Assembly (NCBI RefSeq): GCF_004127215.1
Contig: NZ_QEWJ01000006.1
Location: 1 to 64,000, forward strand
DNA from: Streptococcus oralis
Lineage (GTDB): Bacteria; Bacillota; Bacilli; Lactobacillales; Streptococcaceae
Length of the DNA: 64,000 nt
Direction of reading: 5' to 3'
Shown here: positions 28,559 through 38,561 of the stretch, one piece after another
Layout: each line of letters opens with the position of its first letter
Position numbering within the stretch: position 1 is the stretch's first letter
The notes under the pieces: model-generated
Databases searched by the model: none
What the model was told of the DNA's origin: nothing
The model's input: only the letters and a program-made list of their open reading frames with translations
Translations under genes and position numbers: made by a program

Positions 28559-30290
28559 ACAAGAACAATGGACTGTATTGAAGCGCTTGATGTCTTATCT
28601 CAAGCCTTATGGGCTCCTTACCTTTTTGGCACTCAGTTTTCTCCTAGCGACGACGGTCATTAAAAGTGTCATTCCCCTTGTGGCTTCCCACTTTATTGAC
28701 CAGTATCTGAGCAATCTCAACCAACTCGCTGTGACCGTTTTGCTGGCCTACTATGTTCTATATATCCTGCAAACTGTAGTTCAGTATGTCGGCAATCTTC
28801 TTTTTGCGAGGGTGTCCTACAGCATCGTTAGGGATATTCGTCGAGATGCCTTTGCCAATATGGAAAAATTAGGCATGTCTTATTTTGACCAGACACCAGC
28901 AGGCTCTATCGTCTCTCGTTTGACAAATGATACTGAGACCATCAGTGATATGTTTTCGGGGATTCTATCCAGCTTTATCTCAGCAGTATTTATCTTTCTG
29001 ACAACCCTTTACACTATGTTGGTGCTGGATTTTCGTTTGACTGCTTTAGTCTTGCTCTTTCTCCCCTTGATTTTTCTTTTGGTCAATCTCTATCGGAAAA
29101 AGTCAGTTAAGATTATTGAGAAAACCAGAAGTCTCTTATCAGATATCAATAGTAAGCTAGCAGAAAGTATCGAAGGAATTAGGATTATCCAGGCCTTTAA
29201 TCAGGAGAAGCGCCTGCAGGCAGAATTTGATGACATCAACCAAGAACACTTGGTCTACGCCAACCGTTCTGTAGCCTTGGACGCCCTCTTTTTACGTCCT
29301 GCCATGAGTTTACTGAAACTCCTAGGCTACACCGTTTTGATGGCTTACTTTGGTTACCGTGGTCTTTCAATCGGGATAACAGCAGGAACCATGTATGCCT
29401 TTATCCAGTACATCAACCGTCTCTTTGATCCTCTGATTGAGGTGACGCAAAACTTTTCAACCCTTCAAACGTCCATGGTGTCTGCAGGTCGTGTTTTTGC
29501 CTTGATTGATGAGAGGACCTATGAGCCTCTTCAAGAAAATGGGCAAGCCAAAATCAAAGAGGGCAATATCCGTTTTGAACATGTGTGTTTCTCATATGAC
29601 GGCAAACATCCGATTCTGGATGATATTTCCTTTTCTGTTAACAAGGGCGAAACCATTGCCTTTGTAGGTCATACAGGTTCGGGGAAATCTTCGATTATCA
29701 ATGTCCTCATGCGTTTTTATGAATTTCAGTCAGGCCGAGTTCTCTTGGATGGTGTGGATATTAGGGACTACAGTCAGGAAGAGCTGAGAAAGAACATCGG
29801 TCTGGTCTTGCAGGATCCCTTCCTCTATCACGGGACTATCAAGTCCAATATCGCCATGTATCAAGATCTTAGTGATGAAGAGGTCCAGGCTGCGGCTGCC
29901 TTTGTGGATGCAGATTCCTTTATTCAGGACCTTCCGCAGGGTTACGACTCCCCTGTTTCTGAGCGTGGTTCGAGCTTTTCTACTGGACAGCGCCAGCTTC
30001 TTGCCTTCGCCAGAACAGTCGCTAGTCAGCCTAAAATCCTGATTTTGGATGAAGCGACAGCCAATATTGACTCTGAAACAGAAAGTTTGGTCCAAGATTC
30101 CCTAGCTAAGATGAGACAGGGGCGGACGACCATTGCCATCGCTCATCGCCTTTCGACCATCCAGGACGCCAACTGCATTTATGTCTTGGATAAGGGGCGC
30201 ATCATCGAGAGTGGAACCCATGAGGAACTCTTGGCCTTGGAAGGAACCTATCACAAGATGTATAGCTTGCAGGCAGGAGCTATGTCCTAA
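28548..30290 (+). CDS. Heterodimeric ABC exporter, subunit 2 (catalytic ATP site)
   Basis: 580 residues. Six-helix transmembrane domain, then ATPase with Walker A GHTGSGKSS and canonical Walker B ILILDEATANID, but a degenerate signature FSTGQRQ. The pairing is complementary to subunit 1: one composite site is consensus, the other degenerate. A BOX-type repeat begins at its stop codon. Confidence 0.92.
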   Translation: MQNKQEQWTVLKRLMSYLKPYGLLTFLALSFLLATTVIKSVIPLVASHFIDQYLSNLNQLAVTVLLAYYVLYILQTVVQYVGNLLFARVSYSIVRDIRRDAFANMEKLGMSYFDQTPAGSIVSRLTNDTETISDMFSGILSSFISAVFIFLTTLYTMLVLDFRLTALVLLFLPLIFLLVNLYRKKSVKIIEKTRSLLSDINSKLAESIEGIRIIQAFNQEKRLQAEFDDINQEHLVYANRSVALDALFLRPAMSLLKLLGYTVLMAYFGYRGLSIGITAGTMYAFIQYINRLFDPLIEVTQNFSTLQTSMVSAGRVFALIDERTYEPLQENGQAKIKEGNIRFEHVCFSYDGKHPILDDISFSVNKGETIAFVGHTGSGKSSIINVLMRFYEFQSGRVLLDGVDIRDYSQEELRKNIGLVLQDPFLYHGTIKSNIAMYQDLSDEEVQAAAAFVDADSFIQDLPQGYDSPVSERGSSFSTGQRQLLAFARTVASQPKILILDEATANIDSETESLVQDSLAKMRQGRTTIAIAHRLSTIQDANCIYVLDKGRIIESGTHEELLALEGTYHKMYSLQAGAMS

Positions 30291-30402
30291 TACTCTTTGA
30301 AAATCTATTCTAACCACGTCAGCTTTATCTGCAACCTCAAAGGTGTACTTTGAGCAGCCTGTGGCTAGCCTCCTAGTTTGCGTTTCGATTTTCATTGAGT
30401 AT
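30290..30402. repeat. BOX element (boxA- and boxC-like ends, short boxB)
   Basis: Begins ATACTCTTTGAAAATC and ends GATTTTCATTGAGTAT, with ACCACGTCAG and GGCTAGCCTCCTAGTTTGC inside, the hallmarks of BOX repeats of pneumococcus and relatives. About 113 bp. It starts at the last base of the ABC gene stop codon. Diverged from the consensus. Confidence 0.8.
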
Positions 30403-30508
30403 AAGAAGGAAATTCTTTAAATTACAGATTTCTTGCACCGCCTTTTCCATTTTGTGGTATAATGAAAAATGTTGACAAATAGTATAATAAAAACAAAGGA
30501 GAAACAGC

Positions 30509-31201
30509 ATGCTGAAATGGGAAGACTTGCCCGTGGAAATGCAATCAAGCGAGGTTGAGTCTTACTACCAGCTTGTCTCTAAAAGGAAGGGTTCGCTGAT
30601 TTTCAAGCGTTGTCTGGACTGGGTTCTGGCCTTGGTTTTACTACTTTTGACTTCTCCCATCTTTCTTATCTTGAGCATTTGGATCAAGTTGGATAGCAAG
30701 GGAGCTGTCATTTACAAGCAAGAGCGCGTGACCCAGTACAACCGTCCGTTCAAGATTTGGAAGTTCCGTACTATGGTAACAGATGCGGATAAAAAAGGAA
30801 GCCTGGTGACTTCTGCTAACGATAGTCGCATTACCAAGGTTGGAAATTTCATCCGCCGTGTGCGCTTGGACGAACTGCCTCAGTTGGTCAATGTCCTTAA
30901 AGGTGAGATGTCCTTTGTTGGAACAAGACCTGAGGTGCCACGCTACACGGAGCAGTATAGTCCTGAAATGATGGCGACCTTGCTCTTACCAGCCGGAATC
31001 ACCTCTCCAGCTAGTATCAACTACAAGGATGAGGACACCATTATCAGTCAAATGACGGAGAAAGGTCTGTCAGTTGACCAGGCCTATGTCGAACACGTCC
31101 TTCCTGAAAAGATGCGCTATAACCTCGCCTATCTCCGAGAGTTTAGTTTCCTTGGAGACATCAAAATCATGTTTCAAACCGTGTTTGAGGTACTAAAATA
31201 A
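30509..31201 (+). CDS. Undecaprenyl-phosphate sugar-phosphate transferase (teichoic-acid repeat initiation)
   Basis: 230 residues. One strong hydrophobic helix (RCLDWVLALVLLLLTSPIFL) followed by the bacterial sugar transferase domain: KFRTMVTDAD, RRVRLDELPQL, VGTRPEVPRY. Such enzymes move a sugar-1-phosphate onto undecaprenyl phosphate. With the following aminotransferase this matches the pneumococcal locus proposed to load AATGal as first sugar of the teichoic-acid repeat. The gene pair is the basis of that assignment. Confidence 0.85.
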   Translation: MLKWEDLPVEMQSSEVESYYQLVSKRKGSLIFKRCLDWVLALVLLLLTSPIFLILSIWIKLDSKGAVIYKQERVTQYNRPFKIWKFRTMVTDADKKGSLVTSANDSRITKVGNFIRRVRLDELPQLVNVLKGEMSFVGTRPEVPRYTEQYSPEMMATLLLPAGITSPASINYKDEDTIISQMTEKGLSVDQAYVEHVLPEKMRYNLAYLREFSFLGDIKIMFQTVFEVLK

Positions 31202-31243
31202 AGTAGTCATGAGAAAATGAGTACAGATAAAAGGAGCAAATCA

Positions 31244-32473
31244 ATGCCAAATTACAATATTCCATTTTCACCACCCGATATTACCGAAGCTGAAATTGCT
31301 GAAGTAGCGGATACCCTACGTTCTGGTTGGATCACAACAGGTCCTAAGACAAAAGAACTGGAGCGTCGCTTGTCCCAATACACACAGACACCTAAGACTG
31401 TCTGCCTCAACTCTGCGACTGCGGCTCTTGAGTTGATTTTACGTGTTTTGGAAGTGGGACCAGGTGATGAAGTCATCGTTCCAGCCATGACCTATACAGC
31501 TTCATGTAGTGTCATCACACACGTAGGAGCAACACCTGTCATGGTGGATATTCAAGCAGATACGTTTGAGATGGACTATGACTTGCTTGAGCAAGCTATT
31601 ACTGAAAAAACCAAGGTGATCATCCCAGTAGACCTTGCAGGGATTGTTTGCAACTATGACCGTTTGTTCCAAGTTGTGGAAAACAAACGTGACTTGTTTG
31701 TAGCGTCTAGCAAGTGGCAAAAAGCCTTTAACCGTATTGTCATTGTCTCAGACAGTGCACATGCTTTGGGATCTACTTATAAAGGACAACCGGCTGGTTC
31801 CATCGCTGACTTTACATCATTCTCATTCCATGCCGTTAAGAACTTTACAACGGCTGAGGGAGGAAGTGCCACTTGGAAAGCCAATCCAGCGATTGACGAC
31901 GAAGAAATGTACAAGGAATTCCAAATCCTTTCCCTTCATGGTCAGACCAAAGATGCCCTTGCCAAGATGCAACTTGGCTCATGGGAATACGATATCGTAA
32001 CCCCTGCCTACAAGTGCAACATGACGGATATCATGGCTTCCCTTGGTCTAGTACAATTGGATCGTTACCCTGTTTTGCTACAACGTCGTAAGGAAATCGT
32101 AGACCGTTATGATCGTGGTTTTGCTGGTTCTCGCATCCATCCATTAGCACACAAGACTGATACTGTCGAATCTTGTCGTCACCTCTACATCACACATGTT
32201 GAAGGAGCAAGCCTAGAAGAACGCAATCTCATCATCCAAGAATTGGCTAAAGCAGGAATTGCAAGTAACGTCCACTACAAACCGCTTCCACTCTTGACAG
32301 CCTATAAGAATCTTGGTTTTGATATGTCGAACTATCCTAAGGCCTATGCCTTCTTTGAAAATGAAATTACGCTCCCTCTTCACACGAAATTAAGCGATGA
32401 AGAAGTGGACTATATCATTGAGACTTTCAAAACAGTTTCTGAAAAAGTGCTAACTTTATCAAAAAAATCGTAA
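31244..32473 (+). CDS. DegT/DnrJ/EryC1-family PLP aminotransferase (AATGal pathway candidate)
   Basis: 409 residues from ATG 31244, preceded by AAGGAG (8 nt). PLP residues: SDSAHALGS (Asp pocket) and the Schiff-base lysine in SFHAVKNFTTAEGG. The family makes amino sugars from keto-sugar nucleotides. Its coupling with the sugar transferase suggests synthesis of 2-acetamido-4-amino-2,4,6-trideoxygalactose for teichoic acids. A frame extension to 31217 is weaker. Confidence 0.88.
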   Translation: MPNYNIPFSPPDITEAEIAEVADTLRSGWITTGPKTKELERRLSQYTQTPKTVCLNSATAALELILRVLEVGPGDEVIVPAMTYTASCSVITHVGATPVMVDIQADTFEMDYDLLEQAITEKTKVIIPVDLAGIVCNYDRLFQVVENKRDLFVASSKWQKAFNRIVIVSDSAHALGSTYKGQPAGSIADFTSFSFHAVKNFTTAEGGSATWKANPAIDDEEMYKEFQILSLHGQTKDALAKMQLGSWEYDIVTPAYKCNMTDIMASLGLVQLDRYPVLLQRRKEIVDRYDRGFAGSRIHPLAHKTDTVESCRHLYITHVEGASLEERNLIIQELAKAGIASNVHYKPLPLLTAYKNLGFDMSNYPKAYAFFENEITLPLHTKLSDEEVDYIIETFKTVSEKVLTLSKKS

Positions 32474-32480
32474 AAAAGTC

Positions 32481-32509
32481 TTGACAAAGATAGAACAATA
32501 ACATATAAT
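32481..32509 (+). promoter_or_regulatory. Promoter of the trpB-paralogue transcript
   Basis: Perfect consensus -35 TTGACA (32481-32486), 17-bp spacer, -10 TATAAT (32504-32509), 8 bp after the aminotransferase stop. Confidence 0.92.
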
Positions 32510-32515
32510 ATTCTC

Positions 32516-32769
32516 GATAAATCAGAAAAGTAGTTATTTTTGATCTTCAGAGAGCCTGTGGTGATTGTGAACAGGTGGTTGGAAGTAGTGAAAGTGGGCT
32601 GATTTAAAAAATGAATTTGAAACAATAAAAATTCGGTGCGCACACCTTACAGTGCAACTTGTTGTTAGACAAGGCAGAGATGTAAAGGGGAATAATCCCT
32701 TTATAATTGAGGTGGCACCGCGTTACCAACGCCCTCACACGGAAGTAGATTCTGTGTGTGGGCTTTTTT
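32516..32769 (+). ncRNA. T-box riboswitch 1 (tryptophan), before extra trpB
   Basis: Stem I features near 32550-32620 (CAGAGAGCCTG with an AG bulge and GGTGATTGTGAACAGG), followed by a probable specifier TGG at GAAAGTGGGC. The T-box GAGGTGGCACCGCG lies at 32709-32722. The competing terminator GCCCTCACAC...GTGTGTGGGC plus T-run lies at 32731-32768. Uncharged tRNA-Trp should stabilise the antiterminator and allow transcription. The specifier is inferred from sequence position. Confidence 0.92.
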
Positions 32770-32805
32770 CATATCTTGAAATCAATACAAAAAGAGGAAA
32801 AAATT

Positions 32806-33984
32806 ATGACAACTAAAGGTTATTTTGGACAATTTGGTGGTAGTTTTGTACCGGAGCCGATTCAGGCTTTGTTGGATGAGTTGGAAGTGACATTTGACAA
32901 GTACAAGGATGATCCAGAATTTTTGGCAGAATTTCGCCATTACTTGAAGGATTATTCAGGTCGCGAAACACCGCTTTATTTTGCGGAAAGTTTGACAGAT
33001 CACCTAGGTGGCGCTAAGATTTATCTCAAGCGCGAAGACCTTAACCATCTGGGTTCTCACAAGCTCAATAACGTTTTAGGGCAAATTCTTCTTGCTAAAC
33101 GTATGGGGAAAAAACGAGTTATCGCAGAAACAGGTGCTGGTCAGCATGGTGTGGCGACTGCAGCTGCTGCAGCCAAGTTTGGTATGGCCTGTGATGTCTA
33201 CATGGGGGCAGAAGATGTGGAACGTCAACGTCTCAATGTTTTCCGTATGGAGATGATGGGAGCAACTGTGCACGCAGTTGAAACAGGCACTCGTACACTC
33301 AAAGATGCGGTTGATGCAGCCTTTGGAGCATGGATGAATGACCTTGAAGCCTTCTATGTTTTAGGATCTGCTGTGGGACCTCATCCATATCCAACCATTG
33401 TTCATGAGTTCCAAAAGGTCATCAGTGAAGAATCTCGCCGTCAAATTTTGGAAAAAGAAGGACGCTTGCCAGACTACGTTATTGCCTGTGTAGGTGGTGG
33501 TTCCAATGCCATCGGTGCTTTTTCACAGTATGTGGCTGATGAAGAAGTTAAATTAGTTGGGGTCGAAGCCGCTGGTCATGGACTTGATACAGACAAGCAC
33601 GCAGCTACCATGACAAAAGGTAGTGTCGGAATTGTCGACGGAATGAAGACCTATGCTGTCTTTAAAGAAGATGGAGAGTTGGCGCCAGTTTACTCTATCT
33701 CAGCTGGTTTGGACTATCCAGGCGTTGGCCCAGAACACGCCTACTTTAAAGATTCAGGTCGCGTGGAATATGTGGCAGCGACGGATGAAGAAGCTGTCCA
33801 AGCCCTGCTCCTTCTCAGCAAGACAGAAGGGATTATCCCAGCGATTGAAAGTTCGCATGCCATCGCAGAAGCGGTCAAACGTGCACCGAAACTAAGTAAA
33901 GATGAGATTATCATCATCAATGTCTCTGGTCGTGGAGACAAGGACGTAGCTGCGATTGCAGACTACCTAGAAGCTAAAAAATAA
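32806..33984 (+). CDS. Second tryptophan synthase beta subunit (TrpB paralogue)
   Basis: 392 residues. TrpB catalytic features are intact: PLP lysine in [13 protein letters not shown], the Glu in AETGAGQHG, the phosphate loop GGGSNAIG, and the C-terminal SGRGDKD. It is shorter than and clearly diverged from the operon TrpB at 38539 (HTGAHKINN). It joins serine and indole to make tryptophan. With no trpA of its own beside it, it may rescue free indole or pair with the operon TrpA. Own promoter and T-box. ATG 32806 follows AGAGGAAA; the upstream ATG at 32758 lies within the terminator. Confidence 0.92.
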   Translation: MTTKGYFGQFGGSFVPEPIQALLDELEVTFDKYKDDPEFLAEFRHYLKDYSGRETPLYFAESLTDHLGGAKIYLKREDLNHLGSHKLNNVLGQILLAKRMGKKRVIAETGAGQHGVATAAAAAKFGMACDVYMGAEDVERQRLNVFRMEMMGATVHAVETGTRTLKDAVDAAFGAWMNDLEAFYVLGSAVGPHPYPTIVHEFQKVISEESRRQILEKEGRLPDYVIACVGGGSNAIGAFSQYVADEEVKLVGVEAAGHGLDTDKHAATMTKGSVGIVDGMKTYAVFKEDGELAPVYSISAGLDYPGVGPEHAYFKDSGRVEYVAATDEEAVQALLLLSKTEGIIPAIESSHAIAEAVKRAPKLSKDEIIIINVSGRGDKDVAAIADYLEAKK

Positions 33985-33994
33985 TAGATGGAAA

Positions 33995-34233
33995 AATTAC
34001 AGTCCTTTCTCTCACAGAGAGCTTGTGGTTGCTGGAAACAAGCAGAGAAAGCTGTAAGGTTGGGTCCATCTGAAACGAGAGGAGAAAACATAATTCTCAA
34101 GGGAGTGCCCTTTATCGCACAGCCTGTTACAAGAGGTATCTGAGACAGGAATGAGAGATAGGAGAAATCCTATAATTGAGGTGGCACCGCGAATTTCGTC
34201 CTCACGCAAGTTAGTTTGCGTGAGGATTTTTTA
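33995..34233 (+). ncRNA. T-box riboswitch 2 (tryptophan), before trpE
   Basis: Stem I with CACAGAGAGCTTGTGGTTGC and GGAAACAAGCAGAG; probable specifier TGG in AGGTTGGGTCC. T-box GAGGTGGCACCGCG at 34178-34191. Terminator CCTCACGCAA / TTGCGTGAGG with T-run at 34200-34232. It starts within 12 nt of the preceding trpB stop. No consensus promoter separates them, so read-through from the first T-box transcript may pass a second checkpoint. Confidence 0.92.
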
Positions 34234-34271
34234 TATAGTCACCACGAACTAGAATTGAAAGGGAAATTACA

Positions 34272-35633
34272 ATGGAACGAATCATTCATGGAGATGTCTT
34301 ATCGCCAATCTTGGCTTATATGCGCCTAAAGGGGCAACACAAGGTTATCTTAGAGAGTATTCCGAGAGACAAGGAAACAGCTCGTTTTTCTATCCTAGCC
34401 TATAATCCAGTTTTTGAGATTAAGTTTGAAAATGGAGTTCTTTATCAAAATGGGCAAGTGATTGATCGTGATCCCTTGGATTTCCTTTATGAAGTTACTC
34501 ATAAGAGCCAACATCATTCAGACCTACCTTTTGGTGGGGGAGCCATTGGTTTTGTGGGTTACGATATGATTTCGCTTTATGAAGAAATTGGTCAAATTCC
34601 TGAGGATACAATTGGGACGCCAGACATGCATTTCTTTGTCTATGAGAGTTACATGGTCTTTGACCACAAGAAGGAAAAAATCCATGTCATAGAGGATGCA
34701 CTTTATAATGAGCGCAGTCAAGAAGACTTAGAAAAAGCCTTGAATCAAGTGCTTGAGGAATTACGCATTCCTGCTCCAAATGAATTTGAAGACTTGGATC
34801 TATCACCACTTGACTTCAAACCCCATATCGTTCCTCAGAAGTTTGAGGAAATGGTGGAAAGGGCTCGTGACTTGATTCGTAACGGCGATATGTTCCAATG
34901 CGTGCTCAGTCAGCGTTTCTCAGCAGAGATTACTGGAAATTCATTTGACTTCTACAGAAATCTTCGCGTGACCAATCCATCTAATTACCTTTATTTCTAT
35001 GATTTTGGGGATTATCAAATCATCGGTGCCAGTCCTGAAAGTTTGGTTTCTGTCAAAAATGGCATCGTGACAACCAATCCGATTGCCGGTACACGACCAA
35101 GAGGAGCTACGGATGAAGAAGACAAGGCCTTGGCGACAGACTTGCTTTCGGATGAGAAGGAAACAGCAGAACATCGGATGTTGGTAGACTTGGGTCGTAA
35201 CGATGTTGGCCGCATCTCTGAAACGGCCAGTGTCCAAGTTACCAAGTATATGGAAGTGGAGCTCTTCCGCTACGTTATGCATTTGACCAGTGTTGTGAAA
35301 GGACGGTTGCTTCCAGAACTCACTGCCATGGATGCCTTGAAAGCTACACTTCCAGCTGGAACAGTTTCAGGAGCTCCAAAGATTCGAGCTATGAGACGCA
35401 TCTATGAACTGGAAATGGAAAAACGGGGCGTATACGCAGGAGCAATCGGCTACTTGTCTGCGACGGGTGATATGGATTTGGCCATTGCCATCCGAACGAT
35501 GATTCTCAAAAAACAAAGAGCCTATGTGCAGGCTGGGGCAGGGATTGTCTACGACTCTATCGCCCAAAACGAATACCAAGAAACCATTAACAAAGCAAAA
35601 TCTATGACTAGAATTGGAGAACTAAGACCATGA
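34272..35633 (+). CDS. trpE: Anthranilate synthase component I
   Basis: 453 residues. Chorismate-binding domain motifs: DMFQCVLSQRFS, NPSNYLYFYDFG, IAGTRPRGATDEED, LVDLGRNDVGR, and PAGTVSGAPKIRAM. Converts chorismate plus ammonia to anthranilate, fed by TrpG. First gene of trpEGDCFBA. GAAAGGGA precedes the ATG. Its stop overlaps trpG (ATGA). Feedback control by tryptophan is expected in addition to the T-box. Confidence 0.95.
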   Translation: MERIIHGDVLSPILAYMRLKGQHKVILESIPRDKETARFSILAYNPVFEIKFENGVLYQNGQVIDRDPLDFLYEVTHKSQHHSDLPFGGGAIGFVGYDMISLYEEIGQIPEDTIGTPDMHFFVYESYMVFDHKKEKIHVIEDALYNERSQEDLEKALNQVLEELRIPAPNEFEDLDLSPLDFKPHIVPQKFEEMVERARDLIRNGDMFQCVLSQRFSAEITGNSFDFYRNLRVTNPSNYLYFYDFGDYQIIGASPESLVSVKNGIVTTNPIAGTRPRGATDEEDKALATDLLSDEKETAEHRMLVDLGRNDVGRISETASVQVTKYMEVELFRYVMHLTSVVKGRLLPELTAMDALKATLPAGTVSGAPKIRAMRRIYELEMEKRGVYAGAIGYLSATGDMDLAIAIRTMILKKQRAYVQAGAGIVYDSIAQNEYQETINKAKSMTRIGELRP

Positions 35634-36196
35634 TTTTATTGATTGATAACTATGATTCCTTTACCTATAACTTAGCCCAATACATTGGGAACTTTGCTGA
35701 GGTACAGGTCTTGAGAAATGATGACCCCAAGCTGTATGAAGAAGCTGAAAAAGCAGATGGTCTGGTCTTTTCTCCTGGTCCCGGTTGGCCAGTTGATGCT
35801 GGTAAGATGGAGGACATGATTCGTTACTTTGCTGGCAAGAAGCCAATTCTTGGGATTTGTTTGGGTCATCAAGCTATCGCAGAAGTCTTTGGCGGTAAAC
35901 TAGGTTTGGCTCCCAAAGTCATGCATGGGAAACAGAGCAATATCAGCTTTGAAGCGCCATCTGTTTTGTATCAAGGCATTGAGGATGGCCGTCCGGTCAT
36001 GCGTTACCACAGTATCTTGATTGAAGAAATGCCAGAAGACTTTGAAGTGACAGCCCGTTCGACCGATGACCAAGCCATTATGGGAATTCAACACAAAAGC
36101 CTTCCAATTTATGGTTTCCAATACCATCCAGAGAGTATAGGAACGCCAGATGGCTTGTCTTCTATTCGGAATTTTATCGAGAAGGTTGTAAAGTGA
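35630..36196 (+). CDS. trpG: Anthranilate synthase component II (glutamine amidotransferase)
   Basis: 188 residues. Class I amidotransferase: nucleophile Cys in GICLGHQ, with His-Glu in YHPES near the C-terminus. Supplies ammonia from glutamine to TrpE. Overlaps trpE by 4 nt and is followed by trpD after 10 nt. Confidence 0.95.
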   Translation: MILLIDNYDSFTYNLAQYIGNFAEVQVLRNDDPKLYEEAEKADGLVFSPGPGWPVDAGKMEDMIRYFAGKKPILGICLGHQAIAEVFGGKLGLAPKVMHGKQSNISFEAPSVLYQGIEDGRPVMRYHSILIEEMPEDFEVTARSTDDQAIMGIQHKSLPIYGFQYHPESIGTPDGLSSIRNFIEKVVK

Positions 36197-36206
36197 GGAA
36201 ACTAGG

Positions 36207-37211
36207 ATGAAAGAGATTATCGAAAAACTAGCAAAATTTGAAAATTTGACAGGTGTGGAAATGACGGATGTCATTGAGCGTATCGTAACTGGCCGTGTAA
36301 CCGAAGCACAGATTGCTTCTCTTCTCTTGGCACTTAAGATGAAGGGAGAAACACCAGAAGAACGCACTGCCATTGCCCAAGTCATGAGAGGACATGCCCA
36401 ACACATTCCAACTGAAATTCATGATGCTATGGACAACTGTGGTACAGGTGGGGACAAGTCCTTCAGTTTTAACATCTCTACGACGGCAGCCTTTGTATTG
36501 GCTGGTGGTGGTGTTCACATGGCCAAACACGGTAACCGCTCGATTTCTTCCAAATCTGGTTCTGCAGATGTCCTTCAAGCCTTGGGTATCAACCTAGATC
36601 TCAAACCAGCTGAACTAGGTAAGGTCTTTGATAAAACTGGAATCGTCTTTCTCTTTGCCAAAAATATGCACCCAGCTATGAAATACATCATGCCAGCTCG
36701 TTTGGAATTGGGAATTCCAACGATCATGAACTTGACTGGTCCACTGATTCACCCAATGGCTTTGGAAACACAGCTTCTTGGTATTAGTCGTCCAGAACTG
36801 CTAGAAAGTACCGCTCAGGTTTTGAAAAATATGGGTCGCAAACGTGCCATCGTGGTTGCTGGACCAGAAGGGCTAGATGAAGCTGGCTTGAACGGAACAA
36901 CCAAGATTGCTCTTCTTGAAAATGGTGAAATCACTTTGTCAAGCTTCACTCCAGAGGATTTGGGGATGGAAGGCTACGCTATCGAAGATATTCGTGGAGG
37001 AAATGCTCAGGAAAATGCAGAAATTTTGCTCAGTGTTCTCAAGAACGAACCAAGTCCATTCTTGGAAACTACAGTCTTAAATGCTGGTCTTGGTTTCTAT
37101 GCTAATGGTAAGGTTGATAGTATTAAAGAAGGTGTTGCCTTGGCTCGTCAAGTGATTGCTAGTGGCAAGGCCCTTGAAAAACTCAGACTGTTACAGGAGT
37201 ACCAAAAATGA
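36207..37211 (+). CDS. trpD: Anthranilate phosphoribosyltransferase
   Basis: 334 residues. The PRPP loop [17 protein letters not shown] and [17 protein letters not shown] are diagnostic. Transfers phosphoribose to anthranilate. Overlaps trpC by 4 nt (ATGA). Confidence 0.95.
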   Translation: MKEIIEKLAKFENLTGVEMTDVIERIVTGRVTEAQIASLLLALKMKGETPEERTAIAQVMRGHAQHIPTEIHDAMDNCGTGGDKSFSFNISTTAAFVLAGGGVHMAKHGNRSISSKSGSADVLQALGINLDLKPAELGKVFDKTGIVFLFAKNMHPAMKYIMPARLELGIPTIMNLTGPLIHPMALETQLLGISRPELLESTAQVLKNMGRKRAIVVAGPEGLDEAGLNGTTKIALLENGEITLSSFTPEDLGMEGYAIEDIRGGNAQENAEILLSVLKNEPSPFLETTVLNAGLGFYANGKVDSIKEGVALARQVIASGKALEKLRLLQEYQK

Positions 37212-37975
37212 GTCAGGAATTTTTAGCACGAATCTTGGAGCAGAAGGCGCGTGAAGTCGAGCAAATGGCGCTGGAGGAAGTCCAGCCCCTGCGCCAGACC
37301 TATCGCTTAGCAGAATTTTTAAAGAATCACCAGGACAGATTACAGGTAATTGCTGAGGTCAAGAAAGCTAGCCCTAGTCTGGGAGATATCAATCTAGATG
37401 TGGATATTGTGCAACAGGCCCAGACTTATGAAGCAAACGGCGCAGTGATGATTTCAGTTTTGACAGATGAGATTTTCTTTAAAGGGCATTTGGATTATCT
37501 GCGTGAGATTTCCAGTCAGGTAGGAATTCCGATGCTCAACAAGGACTTTATCATCGATGAAAAGCAAATCATCCGAGCTCGTAATGCAGGGGCGACAGTT
37601 ATCTTGCTCATCGTCGCTGCCTTGTCAGAAGAACGTCTCAAGGAACTTTACGACTACGCGACAGAGCTTGGACTGGAAGTCTTGGTAGAGACTCACAATC
37701 TAGCTGAGCTGGAAGTGGCCCACAGACTTGGTGCTGAGATTATTGGGGTCAATAACCGCAATTTGACCACCTTTGAAGTCGACTTACAGACCAGTGTAGA
37801 CTTGGCACAATACTTCAAGGACGATTGCTTCTACATTTCCGAATCTGCTATTTTCACAAGTCAGGATGCGGAACGACTAGCACCATACTTTAACGGAATT
37901 TTGGTAGGGACAGCTCTTATGCAGGCAGGGGATGTGGCTCAAAGAATCAAGGAGTTGCAGATTGACAAAGGTTAA
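37208..37975 (+). CDS. trpC: Indole-3-glycerol-phosphate synthase
   Basis: 255 residues, (beta/alpha)8 barrel. The catalytic segments EVKKASPS, the Lys in MLNKDFIID, and VETHNLAEL and GVNNRNL are visible. Makes indole-3-glycerol phosphate. Separate from TrpF, which follows with a 14-nt overlap. Confidence 0.95.
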   Translation: MSQEFLARILEQKAREVEQMALEEVQPLRQTYRLAEFLKNHQDRLQVIAEVKKASPSLGDINLDVDIVQQAQTYEANGAVMISVLTDEIFFKGHLDYLREISSQVGIPMLNKDFIIDEKQIIRARNAGATVILLIVAALSEERLKELYDYATELGLEVLVETHNLAELEVAHRLGAEIIGVNNRNLTTFEVDLQTSVDLAQYFKDDCFYISESAIFTSQDAERLAPYFNGILVGTALMQAGDVAQRIKELQIDKG

Positions 37976-38561
37976 GATTTGTGGACTATCGACCAAAGAA
38001 GCGGTAGAGACAGCCGTATCAGCAGGGGCGGATTACATCGGTTTTGTCCTCGCACCTAGTAAAAGGCAGGTGACCTTGGAAGAGGCTACAGAGCTGGCAA
38101 AGCTCATTCCTGTCAACATTAAAAAGGTTGGTGTATTTGTTTCACCAAGTCGAGCAGATCTGCTAAAAGCGATTGACAAAGTTGGCTTGGACTTGGTTCA
38201 AGTTCACGGTCAGGTAGCAGATGATTTGTTAGAGGATTTGCCTTGTGCCAGCATTCAGGCTGTGCAGGTTGACGGAAATGGTCATGTCCCTCATTCTCGG
38301 GCAGATTATTTACTCTTTGATGCCCCTGTTGCTGGGAGTGGCCAGACCTTTGACTGGGGTCAACTGGATACGACAGGACTAGCTCAGCCCTTCTTTATCG
38401 CAGGTGGGCTTAATGAAGACAATGTAGTAAAAGCAATTCAACACTTTACTCCCTATGCAGTAGATGTATCAAGCGGAGTGGAGACAGATGGACAGAAAGA
38501 TCAGGAAAAGATTAGAAGATTTATAGAGAGGGCAAAGAATGGCATATCAAGAACCAAATAA
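37962..38561 (+). CDS. trpF: Phosphoribosylanthranilate isomerase
   Basis: 199 residues from the TTG at 37962 ([15 protein letters not shown]), with AAGGAG at 37949-37954. The catalytic Cys in KICG and the Asp in DVSSGVET are present. A frame opening at 37932 lies inside trpC and would add 10 residues without a ribosome site. TTG start with 14-nt overlap suggests strong coupling to trpC. Confidence 0.93.
   Translation: MTKVKICGLSTKEAVETAVSAGADYIGFVLAPSKRQVTLEEATELAKLIPVNIKKVGVFVSPSRADLLKAIDKVGLDLVQVHGQVADDLLEDLPCASIQAVQVDGNGHVPHSRADYLLFDAPVAGSGQTFDWGQLDTTGLAQPFFIAGGLNEDNVVKAIQHFTPYAVDVSSGVETDGQKDQEKIRRFIERAKNGISRTK

Noticed and set aside
30290-30402. Repeat first considered as a RUP element
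   Set aside because: The internal ACGTCAGC and terminal CTTTGAAAATC / GATTTTCATTGAG sequences match BOX elements, not RUP. The same applies to the copy at 52259.
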